From NCBI GenBank assembly GCA_041660045.1, contig JBAZXA010000001.1, positions 620,001-684,000 of the forward strand: a DNA stretch of 64,000 nucleotides, read 5' to 3'. The notes under the pieces were generated by a model. That model had not been told where the DNA came from. It searched no databases and saw only the letters and a list, made by a program, of their open reading frames with translations. The stretch comes from WM-3-3 sp041660045 (GTDB lineage: Bacteria; Pseudomonadota; Gammaproteobacteria; Methylococcales; Methylomonadaceae). Both the position numbers and the translations under genes were made by a program. The stretch's first letter is position 1; every line of letters begins with the position of its first letter. Positions 45,799 through 54,779 of this stretch are shown piece after piece.

Positions 45799-46269
45799 GT
45801 GAGTTTATCTGTCCGCAATAAAATCATCCTCCGCGTGTCCACGCTATTTCTAGTGATTTATTTTTTTGACACGTTGTATGAATGGCTAGCAGAATTGATG
45901 CATTTGCTGGTTGAGCTGTCACATCAGTTATTTGAAGTGATCGAAGAAGGCTTTGATATTGCTGTTGAATTTATCTTTGAGACTGATGTACACACGACAC
46001 AGATTATTGTTTTTTATATTTTAATGGCCATTTTTTTCTATGGCGTATATAAATTAGTCCACAAGTTACCCGAAAGAATTAAGCGATACCGAGACGCCAT
46101 TCACCTGTATTGTTTAAAAGAAAAATTTGAAACCATAGATTATTTTGAGCAACTGGGCACTTCAGTCGTCAAATTTTGGCAAGACCAAGACTTTATTCAT
46201 AAATTACAATCCATTTCAGTATTACTATTGGTTTTTAGCGGCCTAATTTTCTGGCTATTTTTCCTTTAA
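45799..46269 (+). CDS. Membrane protein of unknown function
   Basis: 156 residues with three predicted membrane segments (about 8-28, 72-92 and 136-156) and an amphipathic stretch LVELSHQLFEVIEEGFDIAVEF. The start is a GTG at 45799 with AGGA 7 nt upstream; a TTG at 45793 is possible. It follows the SulP gene by 126 nt and is convergent with the NAD-glutamate dehydrogenase gene. I do not recognise the family. Confidence 0.7.
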   Translation: MSLSVRNKIILRVSTLFLVIYFFDTLYEWLAELMHLLVELSHQLFEVIEEGFDIAVEFIFETDVHTTQIIVFYILMAIFFYGVYKLVHKLPERIKRYRDAIHLYCLKEKFETIDYFEQLGTSVVKFWQDQDFIHKLQSISVLLLVFSGLIFWLFFL

Positions 46270-46287
46270 ACTAAGCTTAGCGCGACA

Positions 46288-49200
46288 TTATTCCAACAAC
46301 ATTTCCAATTGCTTTACCAACGCGACATATGCCAGTAAATTTGTTGGTGATGAATTAGTAATATCTTGGTAATAAAGCCGGTATTGTTTGATTTTTTCAG
46401 GCCTACCCGATTGCCGAAAATAATCTGCCACATTTGGAATATCATCCGCCAACAATTGCTTAAGTAATTTACCGGCAGTGCGCTTAATATCAATTTGCAA
46501 TGAAGCTGAAACTTTATTTTCCCAGAAATTTTTTGTGATCAAGGCGTTAATTTGCTGTATCACTTGATGTAGTGACAAATAAGCCATAATTTCATCAAAT
46601 TTAACAACGACAGCCATAAAATCTTTACAGGTTTCGTCCGCTAAATTTGCTAGCAACGGAAAATCCTTTAAATTGGCGATAAAACTGACTTTAATCGCTA
46701 AGTCTTTAGGAACGGCATGTTGGGTGTAAGCATCAATTTGGCCACTAAAATTGTCTATTTCTTGTTTGAAATAAGTTTCATAAGCTTGCAGATAACCTTG
46801 AAATACCGATAAGGTTGCTTGGTCTGCCAATATTTTCATATTGTGGGCTAACGCCCATCGGCAAAAGCCCAACAACATTTCGTCAATTTGCAATAGCATG
46901 CGATATTGAATATCCGCTTTGACCTGGTTATCCAAGGCATAAATTTCTTGTCTAATGTCGTCTACCCGCAATACCTTGTTGTAGCTTAAATACAGGTTTA
47001 CATGTTCTAAGCCACCGTTATCAACCAACATCAAAAAACCAAAACCAGCTTGATTAATGATCTTATTGCTGATAACCGTCGCCTTTATTTCTGTAGCCAA
47101 AGGATGTTCCGGCAAATAAGCCGCTAGCCGGGCCACGATTTGTGCCGGAAAATAGCTATGCAAATAATCCAACAAAAAATCTTGTTGCAAAAGTTCAGGA
47201 TTATTTTGCAACTGCTTAGTCAATTGCATCTTACAAGCCGCCATCATCACAGCCAATTCAGGCCGGGTTATCACTTGCCCAGGCCTTGCCATGACTTCTT
47301 TAAGGCTAGGAAACGATTCTACCTCACGGTCAAAAATGCCTTGCTCTTCTAAACGTTCTGCCAGTTGTAAATAAACCTGGGCTTGGCCTTTAATCCGTAG
47401 CTGCTCTAAAGACAAACATAAACTCTGCGCATAATTGTCAAACAACACCTGTGCACAAACCGACTGGGTCACTTCTACAAACAACGCTTGATAATCCTCA
47501 ATTACTTGTTGATGCAGCAACTGATTGAGTAGTATTTTTAAGTTAACTTCATGGTCGGAGGTATCTACCCCGGCTGAATTATCAACTGCATCAGTATTGA
47601 TAGAGCCGCCACGTAAGCCATATTCAATGCGCGCCAGTTGGGTAAATCCCAAGTTGGCACCTTCACCAACCACGCGCGCCGATAATTGCATAGCATCAAC
47701 GCGCACATTATCATTGCTTCTATCACCTACTTCTTCATTTTTCTCTGTGCTGGCCTTCACATAAGTGCCAATACCACCTAACCAAAGCAAGTCTACGGGC
47801 GCGGTTAATAAAGCCCGAATTAAAGCCTCACCGTCCAATGATTTAAAGCGTAAGCCTAACCATTGCCGAACTTGAGGTGAAATGGGAATATCTTTAGATG
47901 AGCGCAAATACACACCACCGCCGTCTGAAATCAATTGGCGGTCATAATCATTCCAGCTTGAACCTTGGGTTTCAAACAAACGTTTCCGTTCATTAAAGAC
48001 AGCATCATCTGCGCTAGGCTCAGGATCCAGGAATATATGTTGGCCGCTGATGGCTGCCCGTAAACGTATAAACGGCGACAATAACATGCCATTGCCAAAG
48101 ACATCGCCATCCATACTGCCGACACCTACTACGCTAAAGGCTTGGCTTTGAATGTCTGTAGCCAATTCCCGAAAATGCCGTTTTACGCATTCCCAAGCAC
48201 CCCGCGCAGTAATGCCTAGGGCTTTGTGGTTGTAGCCTTGGGAGCCGCCACTCGCAAAGCCATCACCTAACCAAAACTGGTATTGTTTTGAGATGCCATT
48301 TGCCAAATCAGAAAACTGTGCTGTGCCTTTATCGGCAGCCACCACTAAATATGGGTCAGGGTCATCATACGCCACACCGGGTGCTGGCATAATTTGGTTA
48401 AGGTTATAATTGTCTGTTAAATCTAACAAACCTTGAATTAAGGTAATGTAAGCTTTTATTCCTGCGGCTTTAAAATCCTGTTGGCTGGTTTGCTCTTTCA
48501 CGATAAAGCCACCTTTTGCGCCAGTTGGAATAATCAAGGCGTTTTTACTAATCTGTGTTTGCATTAAGTCCAAAATTTCAGTCCGGAAATCATCAGGCCG
48601 ATCAGACCATCGGATACCGCCACGGGAAACTTTGCCACCACGAAGATGGATACCTTCCATATGCTTGGCATGGACATAAATTTCATTTTGTGGTTTAGGC
48701 AAAGGCATGTCGATTACGCCTAAACTGTCAATTTTAAAGGCAATAAAATATTCTTCTGCATCAAGCCTGGCGTAGAAATTACACCGCACGGTCGCATCAA
48801 TCAAGTTAAACAACGTGCGCAAAATACGGTCATCATTAACATCCTTAACCGCTTGTATACTTTCCAATAATTGCATACGCGACAGCGATAGCACTTGTTC
48901 TTCCCGCAGCTTGGAGTCTTGACAAGCTGCTTCAGGTTTAAAGCGCGCTTCAAAATAATTAAACAAATACAAGGCAACTTGCGGGTTTCTGGTCAATGCC
49001 TTTTGTACGCTCGCCAAGGTACTGGCTTGGCCTAGCTGTAAATAATAATTGCGGTAGGCCCGTAAGACATCGATGGACTGCCAACTTAAGCCCGCTAACA
49101 CTAATAAGGCGTTTAACTCATCATTTTCCACATTGTTATCCAAAACCGCTTGGATGATGGCTAATAAAGGCTGTTTTAGCTGGTAAAAGGCCGCTATTTG

Positions 49201-49626
49201 ACTAGCTGCCGCCTCAATCATAAAACTCTTGATAAAAAAGGTGTCGCCGTCCAAAACCAGTTTAAACTGAACTTGGTCAATCACCCTTAAACCAAGGTTT
49301 TCCAACACTGGCATGTAGACATCCAGATAATGGGCAGTTTGGCTATAAAAATGCAGGCGGTATTGTTCCGATGGCGCTGTAGGATTTAGTAGACTAACAC
49401 GTTGCCTACCCTGGCTAAGGCCATTTTTAAGCTGCAAAATATCTTTGATGGCATGACGCGGCGCTACTTGCAGTCGATATTCCGCCGGTAAAGCCAAGGC
49501 GTAATTGGCCCAAACGCCAGCCTGGCATTGCGCTGAGAATGCCCGCTCAGCTAATTTTAAAAAACTTAGCTGCCAAGATTCATTAAAACAAGGCGCAGCG
49601 GATTCAAATTGCTCTGTTGGATTCAT
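46288..49626 (-). CDS. NAD-dependent glutamate dehydrogenase, N-terminally short form
   Basis: Large NAD-linked enzyme that deaminates glutamate to 2-oxoglutarate. 1112 residues, versus about 1600 in the common bacterial large type. The catalytic core is plainly related: GGLRWSDR-like GGIRWSDRPDDFRTEILDLM, GAKGGFIVK, VVAADKGTAQFSDLANGI, DGFASGGSQGYNHKALGITARG and GVGSMDGDVFGNGML. The N-terminal regulatory part of the larger enzymes (roughly 450 residues) is absent, and the upstream ORF is a different gene, so this is a natural short form and not a truncation. It overlaps the RsbW-like gene by 4 nt (ATGA). Confidence 0.87.
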   Translation of the reverse strand: MNPTEQFESAAPCFNESWQLSFLKLAERAFSAQCQAGVWANYALALPAEYRLQVAPRHAIKDILQLKNGLSQGRQRVSLLNPTAPSEQYRLHFYSQTAHYLDVYMPVLENLGLRVIDQVQFKLVLDGDTFFIKSFMIEAAASQIAAFYQLKQPLLAIIQAVLDNNVENDELNALLVLAGLSWQSIDVLRAYRNYYLQLGQASTLASVQKALTRNPQVALYLFNYFEARFKPEAACQDSKLREEQVLSLSRMQLLESIQAVKDVNDDRILRTLFNLIDATVRCNFYARLDAEEYFIAFKIDSLGVIDMPLPKPQNEIYVHAKHMEGIHLRGGKVSRGGIRWSDRPDDFRTEILDLMQTQISKNALIIPTGAKGGFIVKEQTSQQDFKAAGIKAYITLIQGLLDLTDNYNLNQIMPAPGVAYDDPDPYLVVAADKGTAQFSDLANGISKQYQFWLGDGFASGGSQGYNHKALGITARGAWECVKRHFRELATDIQSQAFSVVGVGSMDGDVFGNGMLLSPFIRLRAAISGQHIFLDPEPSADDAVFNERKRLFETQGSSWNDYDRQLISDGGGVYLRSSKDIPISPQVRQWLGLRFKSLDGEALIRALLTAPVDLLWLGGIGTYVKASTEKNEEVGDRSNDNVRVDAMQLSARVVGEGANLGFTQLARIEYGLRGGSINTDAVDNSAGVDTSDHEVNLKILLNQLLHQQVIEDYQALFVEVTQSVCAQVLFDNYAQSLCLSLEQLRIKGQAQVYLQLAERLEEQGIFDREVESFPSLKEVMARPGQVITRPELAVMMAACKMQLTKQLQNNPELLQQDFLLDYLHSYFPAQIVARLAAYLPEHPLATEIKATVISNKIINQAGFGFLMLVDNGGLEHVNLYLSYNKVLRVDDIRQEIYALDNQVKADIQYRMLLQIDEMLLGFCRWALAHNMKILADQATLSVFQGYLQAYETYFKQEIDNFSGQIDAYTQHAVPKDLAIKVSFIANLKDFPLLANLADETCKDFMAVVVKFDEIMAYLSLHQVIQQINALITKNFWENKVSASLQIDIKRTAGKLLKQLLADDIPNVADYFRQSGRPEKIKQYRLYYQDITNSSPTNLLAYVALVKQLEMLLE

Positions 49627-50048
49627 GTTAGATGTTTTTTTATTTCTAAGACATTGCAGTCACCTTGACGCACATAGGTGACAGAGTCCATCAAGGTTTT
49701 GATAAAATATATACCCATGCCATTTTCTTTTGGATCATCAAAATCGGGCATAGGAACAGTCTCTAAATCAAAACCTTGGCCGTGATCATAGACCTTAATA
49801 TTGAGTTCATCGGCTTGAATATTAATGCTGATCCTAACCGTGTCCTCAGGCCTGCAGTCTTTGGCGTGTTTAATGGCATTAGCCGTGGCTTCGGTAAGTA
49901 CCAAGTTGAGATAATAAGCTAATGCCTCACGGTCCCCGGTAAAATTTTCCAATTCACGGCCTAGGCGCTCACCTATGCAGCCAATCAAGTCCAAATATTT
50001 GGTCTGTGTTGGAATTATCACTTCAACCTGGATATCGGCAGTGCCCAT
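49623..50048 (-). CDS. RsbW-like anti-sigma serine kinase
   Basis: 141-residue GHKL ATPase-fold protein of the RsbW/SpoIIAB type, which binds a sigma factor and phosphorylates its STAS antagonist. Visible: N-box LVLTEATANAIKHAKD with the catalytic/Mg-binding residues, G1 box KVYDHGQGFD and G2 box KENGMGIYFIKTLMDSV. The gene is between the STAS gene (9 nt) and the dehydrogenase (4-nt overlap). No sigma factor gene is in the window, so the true target is unknown. Confidence 0.88.
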   Translation of the reverse strand: MGTADIQVEVIIPTQTKYLDLIGCIGERLGRELENFTGDREALAYYLNLVLTEATANAIKHAKDCRPEDTVRISINIQADELNIKVYDHGQGFDLETVPMPDFDDPKENGMGIYFIKTLMDSVTYVRQGDCNVLEIKKHLT

Positions 50049-50057
50049 AATTGCGCT

Positions 50058-50396
50058 CTAAGTTTGATTAGCCAAAGCTTCGTCTACATCAAGATAAATT
50101 TCAAACACCCGATTTAACCGGGTTAATTCAAACATCGCTAAAACTTGTGGCTGTATATTTGACAAGACGAGCTTGCCTGACCGGCTTGCGGCATTTTTAT
50201 ACCCCGAGAGCAAAGCTCCTAGGCCTGAACTGTCAATAAACCTAACTTGCTCCAATTGCACAACAAGGTTATGTTCGCCTTCCTCGAGCAAATTTAAAAT
50301 ATATTCTTTTAATCCAGCTGAATTATGCGCATCGATGCGTTCTTCCTGCACCCAAACGACATTAAAATTTTTATTTTTTTCTAAAGTAAGTTTCAT
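50058..50396 (-). CDS. RsbV-like anti-anti-sigma factor (STAS domain)
   Basis: 112 residues, single STAS domain. The phosphorylatable Ser is in FIDSSGLGALLSGYK, and the N-terminal strand VQEERIDAHNSAGLKEYIL matches SpoIIAA/RsbV. Unphosphorylated STAS proteins bind the RsbW-type kinase and free a sigma factor or other partner. First gene of the rsbV-rsbW-gdh run, transcribed divergently from the GH17 gene. A PAS-PP2C phosphatase able to act on it lies at 23903. Confidence 0.9.
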   Translation of the reverse strand: MKLTLEKNKNFNVVWVQEERIDAHNSAGLKEYILNLLEEGEHNLVVQLEQVRFIDSSGLGALLSGYKNAASRSGKLVLSNIQPQVLAMFELTRLNRVFEIYLDVDEALANQT

Positions 50397-50561
50397 AGCT
50401 TATATGTTGTATCAGGGTAATAAATAATACCACTATCAAACAAAGTAAACAGGGTGTATTTGCTTGTTGCATCATTGAGTTGCTTACTTGCTTAGGTGAT
50501 AATACCCAGTTAAAGTGACTTGACCGCCACGTTAAAATCAATTCTAAACAGACCTTCCATA

Positions 50562-52337
50562 ATGACAACAAAAACCCACCTCGCCACCATTAGCGTACTT
50601 CTTGCCTTAACCATCGCTATCAACCTCCTCATCAGCTGGGTAAACAACCAAGCGATTGATGTTGGTTTTGAAGTTCCCGATGGCAAATTAACCAGCTTGT
50701 CATTTGCCCCTTTCCGCGATGGCCAAAACCCACTCAAAAAAGATATTCCTCGACCTGAAGATATAGCCGAAGATATCCAGTTACTCGCTGATAAGACTTT
50801 TTCCATTCGTACTTATTCCAGTATAGACGGTTTAGAAATTATTCCCCAATTAGCCCGTCAACATGGTTTAAGTGTTATTCAGGGCGCATGGCTGACATAC
50901 GACAAAGCCGTTGACCCAGCCACACTTAATGAGACTGCAAGAACTGAATTACTTAAAGCCAGAAAATCTAACGCCGATGAAATTGCCGCCCTGATAAAAT
51001 CTGCTAATGAAAACCCTGACGTGGTAAAACGCGTGATTGTCGGCAATGAGGTGTTATTACGGGGCGACATGTCACCGGAATTGTTGGTTGACTATATCCA
51101 TCAGGTTAAACAAGCCGTGAAACAACCGGTTTCCTATGCTGATGTCTGGTCGTTTTATTTAAAACATCCTGAAGTTGCCAAAGAAGTGGACTTCATCACC
51201 ATCCACATCCTGCCTTATTGGGAAGATGAACCCTTAGAAGTTAACGCAGCAATCGGCCATATTGAAAAAATATATCAACATGTGCAACAACAAGTACAGG
51301 CCATGTATCCCGGCAAAGCCATTTTAATTGGCGAATCTGGCTGGCCTAGCCATGGAAAACAACGGGGCTGGGCTATACCCAGTGTCGTTAATGAAGCCAA
51401 ATTTGTACGTGGACTAATCCAAGTTTCTAAGCAGAACGGGTTTGACCTGAATATCGTAGAAGCCTTTAACCAATCATGGAAAAGCAGCCTAGAAGGTGTA
51501 GTAGGCGCTAATTGGGGATTATTTTCGGCCGACCGTAAACCCGTATTCCCGTTAACGGGTAAAGTTATGGAAACGCCAAACTGGCTAATCCATTGCGTAC
51601 TATCAAGTATTATCTTATTAGCCCTGGCTGGTTATTTTTTTAGGCGTTTGCAGGCTTTACCAACTTTATCGCTAAGTTTGTTTATTGTGGCAGCGCAAAT
51701 TTTAAGCAGCTTGCTTATTATGCAAGCACTTGAGCTTTGGCAAACCAGTTTTAATAATTGGCAAAAACTTGCTTCAGTCGTATTAATTGGCCTCAACATG
51801 GCATTATTCTGCTGCTTATTACAACGGATGTTAGATATTTTAAGCCACCAAAACGGCAAAACGATTATCCGCCTAAGCTTAAACTATCTTTACGGTTTTT
51901 TTGTTGCGCTAGCCTTATACAAAACCTCAGAACTCGCGCTTAATGGCCGTTATATTAGCTACCCCATATTCGAAACAAGTTTGGCCGTAGTGGGCATTTT
52001 GGCGTTAATGGCCAGCCAATATTTAGCCAACCGCACAACAGATAAAACAGGTTTATATAACTTTAATTATCTAACTGGCCAAATTAACGCCGATAACTCA
52101 CTCCATAAACGCATCAGCTACGCCCTGGTGATCTTAGGCTTAGGTTTAATTATCGGCGAAACCTATGCTTTTGTCGTAAGCCGCGACTTTATTGAAGACC
52201 ACCCTGAATTTGCTGAACGTTTACAGTTGTCTTTAACCTATACCCTCGAAAATAGCCAATTACTGATTTGGCTAAGCAGCTTAGTTATTTTAGCTATACC
52301 ACTTTGGCTAAGCCCCAGAAATAAGCAAGCCTTATAA
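50562..52337 (+). CDS. Membrane GH17 family glucanase-like protein
   Basis: 591 residues. An N-terminal signal-anchor (ISVLLALTIAINLLISW) leads to a periplasmic glycoside hydrolase family 17 domain (about 50-350) with candidate acid/base Glu in VIVGNEVLLRG and nucleophile Glu in ILIGESGWPSHG; HILPYWEDE lies between. The C-terminal third has seven predicted helices (about 350-590). GH17 proteins act on beta-1,3-glucans; bacterial membrane members help synthesise or remodel them. Start chosen at the ATG at 50562 (MTTKTHLATISVLL), since an upstream TTG at 50520 adds sequence with no homology. It is a single gene divergent from rsbV. Confidence 0.82.
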   Translation: MTTKTHLATISVLLALTIAINLLISWVNNQAIDVGFEVPDGKLTSLSFAPFRDGQNPLKKDIPRPEDIAEDIQLLADKTFSIRTYSSIDGLEIIPQLARQHGLSVIQGAWLTYDKAVDPATLNETARTELLKARKSNADEIAALIKSANENPDVVKRVIVGNEVLLRGDMSPELLVDYIHQVKQAVKQPVSYADVWSFYLKHPEVAKEVDFITIHILPYWEDEPLEVNAAIGHIEKIYQHVQQQVQAMYPGKAILIGESGWPSHGKQRGWAIPSVVNEAKFVRGLIQVSKQNGFDLNIVEAFNQSWKSSLEGVVGANWGLFSADRKPVFPLTGKVMETPNWLIHCVLSSIILLALAGYFFRRLQALPTLSLSLFIVAAQILSSLLIMQALELWQTSFNNWQKLASVVLIGLNMALFCCLLQRMLDILSHQNGKTIIRLSLNYLYGFFVALALYKTSELALNGRYISYPIFETSLAVVGILALMASQYLANRTTDKTGLYNFNYLTGQINADNSLHKRISYALVILGLGLIIGETYAFVVSRDFIEDHPEFAERLQLSLTYTLENSQLLIWLSSLVILAIPLWLSPRNKQAL

Positions 52338-52401
52338 AATGAGGGCTTTTACTCAGCTTTATGACAATTTAACCTACGGAAAACTATAAAACCCTGTCAT
52401 G

Positions 52402-52437
52402 GTTGCTTGGCCCCCCCCATAGCCTAAAGCAACCAGC
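52402..52437 (+). other. Hairpin with poly-C loop upstream of the symporter gene
   Basis: GGTTGCTT and AAGCAACC, an 8-bp inverted repeat enclosing a run of about eight C followed by ATAGCC, 75 nt before the symporter start. It could be a terminator for the GH17 gene (no T-run) or a leader structure. The C-run is a possible slippage site; its exact length, and so the right edge, is approximate. Confidence 0.3.
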
Positions 52438-52512
52438 TACCAACTAAATAAATGCCAAAGCCGCTCTGTAAATTTGTTAAGCTTGGCTATAGCAAACTTC
52501 TAAGGACGGCTG

Positions 52513-53763
52513 ATGGATCTTACACATCAAACTCAAAAACCCAATCGTCAAACCTTATACGTAGCCGTCGCGTTATTGTTAGGTATTGTTGTTGGTGAAA
52601 CCTTAAATTTATCACTCGCCAAAGACAGTGACATCATGGCGCAGTGTTTAGAAATATTTACGGTGCTTACTGATATTTTTCTACGCTTAGTTAAAATGAT
52701 CATCGCACCGTTAGTTTTTGCCACCTTAGTCGTGGGTATGGCAAAAATGGGCGATGTTAAAACAGTTGGCCGGATAGGTATTAAAGCCATGCTGTGGTTT
52801 TTTTCCGCATCCTTATTCAGCTTGTTGCTAGGGATGCTACTGGTCAATTTATTTCAACCAGGCAGCTCCTTGCATATCCCCTTGCCCGCATTAGAAGCCA
52901 CTACCGGCTTGCCGGATGTTAGACCCACCTTATCTAGCTTTACCGCGCATATGTTTCCTAAGAGCATTATTGAAGCTATGGCGAATAATGAGATTTTACA
53001 AATTGTTGTATTTTCAATGTTTTTTGGTGTCGCCTGCGCCGCCTTAGGCGAATTGGCTTTACCTACGGTTAAGCTGCTCGATTCACTTGGACATATCATG
53101 TTAAAAGTAACAGGTTATGTCATGCATTACGCACCTGTTGCCGTGTTTTCCGCCATGGCAGCTGTCATCGCCCAAAACGGGATCAGTGTCTTATTGACTT
53201 ATGGCCAATTTATCGGCGAATTTTACTTTGCCCTGATTTTACTTTGTAGCTTGCTTGGGTGCTTTGCCACCTTGTTTATAGGCCAACGCATATGGTCATT
53301 ATTACGCCACATTAGGGAACCTATGCTTTTGGCATTTGGCACCGCCAGCAGTGAGAGCGCCTACCCTAAATTGTTACAACAATTGGAGCGCTTTGGCTGC
53401 GATGAAAAAATCTGTGGTTTTGTTTTGCCGCTAGGTTATTCCTTTAATTTGGATGGCAGCATGATGTATATGACTTTTGCAGTGTTATTTATAGCCCAGG
53501 CTTACGGTATAGAAATGCCACTTAGCCAACAGTTTATCATGTTGCTGATCCTGTTATTTACTAGCAAAGGCGTTGCTGGTGTGCCTAGGGCATCGTTAAT
53601 TGTAATTGCCGCCACCTTATCCATGTTCCATATTCCTGAAGCGGGTTTATTACTGCTTCTAGGCATAGACCAATTATTGGATATGGGCCGCAGTGCCACC
53701 AATGTGTTCGGTAATAGTATTGCGGCCTCATTGGTAAGCCGCTGGCAACGTGCCCTTAAGTAA
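52513..53763 (+). CDS. Dicarboxylate/amino acid:cation symporter (DAACS)
   Basis: 416-residue GltP/DctA-family importer. The core has the family pattern: FGTASSESAYPKLLQQLERF, the Na/substrate loop GYSFNLDGSMMYMTF, SKGVAGVPRASLIVIA and the C-terminal RSATNVFGNSIAASLVSRW. These are shared by glutamate, aspartate and C4-dicarboxylate carriers, and the sequence alone does not decide which. Eight helices and two re-entrant loops are expected. It lies a few kb from an NAD-glutamate dehydrogenase on the other strand, making glutamate a reasonable guess. GGACGGCTG precedes the ATG. Confidence 0.88.
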   Translation: MDLTHQTQKPNRQTLYVAVALLLGIVVGETLNLSLAKDSDIMAQCLEIFTVLTDIFLRLVKMIIAPLVFATLVVGMAKMGDVKTVGRIGIKAMLWFFSASLFSLLLGMLLVNLFQPGSSLHIPLPALEATTGLPDVRPTLSSFTAHMFPKSIIEAMANNEILQIVVFSMFFGVACAALGELALPTVKLLDSLGHIMLKVTGYVMHYAPVAVFSAMAAVIAQNGISVLLTYGQFIGEFYFALILLCSLLGCFATLFIGQRIWSLLRHIREPMLLAFGTASSESAYPKLLQQLERFGCDEKICGFVLPLGYSFNLDGSMMYMTFAVLFIAQAYGIEMPLSQQFIMLLILLFTSKGVAGVPRASLIVIAATLSMFHIPEAGLLLLLGIDQLLDMGRSATNVFGNSIAASLVSRWQRALK

Positions 53764-54503
53764 GCGACCTACCCTTATAGGGAGTTAACCGTCTTGACTA
53801 CCGCTAAACTTTGAAGATAGCCTTATCTATCCGTTTGGCTTAATGGTCACGCTTTACTTAATATGGCTGTGCTCGGTAGCCAACAAATAGCCTCTTTGCA
53901 GGCAGACACGTGTTGACTATAAACAATTTCCATTTGTTTTACAGTTATTAACTGAGACTTTATGATTGCTAGAGCATTGCCGTGTCTATGGCGCAGTAGG
54001 GTTTCAGAAGTCACTTTATATGGTTTACGCTGCGTTATTACCCGCGTTACTCATCAAGCAGGCTGTCTTTGCTTTATGATCTTATTTTAATGGCTTAAGT
54101 TATCAGCTTCTTTATCAAAAACTTATACCTGTCAAAATACGCAAATTAGCTCAATACCAATCCCACCATAAAATCGATTTGAAAAATTGCCCGACATCTT
54201 ATCCCCTGATTTGAATCAAGTCCTGTCGTAAAGCTAACACAAAATCATTTAACCGATTAATTCATGCAGTTTTCTAAACACTTTTTAGGGCATACCCAAG
54301 AATTATCTATTAAATATTTAATATTAATTTCAATAACTTGTAAATAATGTAAGAAATTAATATTAAAACTGACACACATTAAACAAATAAGTATTTTCTT
54401 GGCTCTAAAATTGCTTATTTTTTAGCGGATGAATGACGTGTAATGTCTTATAAAATTTGCTTTAAAAAAACTTTGACGAATAGACAAAATTAAAATATCG
54501 GCC
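53764..54503. other. Long noncoding region upstream of bfd
   Basis: 740 nt between the symporter and the bfd promoter. No ORF over 30 codons with a ribosome site and no tRNA-like fold is evident. The last 250 nt are very AT-rich. One FNR/ANR-like palindrome (CTGAT, four bases, ATCAA) lies at 54206-54219, but no gene starts near it. Confidence 0.55.
54206..54219. promoter_or_regulatory. FNR/ANR-like palindrome without an adjacent gene
   Basis: CTGAT TTGA ATCAA differs from the FNR consensus half-site TTGAT-N4-ATCAA at one base. It is 345 nt upstream of bfd and far from the symporter end, so its target is unclear. Chance occurrence in AT-rich DNA is possible. Confidence 0.3.
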
Positions 54504-54532
54504 TTGATTTTTTAATGAGAATTGTTATCATT
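54504..54532 (+). promoter_or_regulatory. bfd promoter with overlapping Fur box
   Basis: A sigma-70-type promoter: TTGATT (54504-54509), 16-bp spacer, TATCAT (54526-54531). The Fur-box candidate AATGAGAATTGTTATCATT occupies 54514-54532, across the spacer and the -10 element; in 7-1-7 form it matches TGATAAT-N-ATTATCA at 12 of 14 positions. Fur binding here would block RNA polymerase, giving repression under iron sufficiency. The bfd start is 32 nt past its end. Confidence 0.75.
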
Positions 54533-54563
54533 AACAAAACAACTTTCTTTAGGACTTAATTTT

Positions 54564-54779
54564 ATGTACGTATGTGTTTGTAAGGCAGTCACCGATACTC
54601 AAATTAAAAATGCGATAGGCAATGGCCATTGCACCCATAAACAATTGGTTAAATGTTTAGGCGTCGGTGGAGACTGCGGTAAATGCCACCGACATATCAA
54701 GGAGCTTTTAAAAAGCAATCCTATACACCAGTCAGTTGCACATGAAGGATCAAACCAACCGATCTTATTGGCTTGCTAA
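54564..54779 (+). CDS. bfd: Bacterioferritin-associated ferredoxin
   Basis: 71-residue [2Fe-2S] protein that reduces the ferric core of bacterioferritin to release iron. The cluster Cys are C4 and C6 (MYVCVCKAVT) and C38 and C41 (GGDCGKCH), the C-x-C ... C-x2-C spacing of Bfd. Start is the ATG at 54564, with AGGA about 11 nt upstream; an in-frame upstream start at 54522 would lie inside the Fur box. No bacterioferritin gene is in the window. A flavodoxin follows, also suited to iron scarcity. Confidence 0.95.
   Translation: MYVCVCKAVTDTQIKNAIGNGHCTHKQLVKCLGVGGDCGKCHRHIKELLKSNPIHQSVAHEGSNQPILLAC

Noticed and set aside
46288..50048. Frameshift explanation for the short glutamate dehydrogenase
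   Set aside because: The upstream frame is filled by an intact RsbW-like gene with its own start and motifs, and the ATGA overlap is a normal operon junction.
54200..54360. Short ORF of 27 codons beginning at ATGCAG near 54264
   Set aside because: No ribosome site and AT-rich composition with many Ile/Leu/Lys codons expected by chance.
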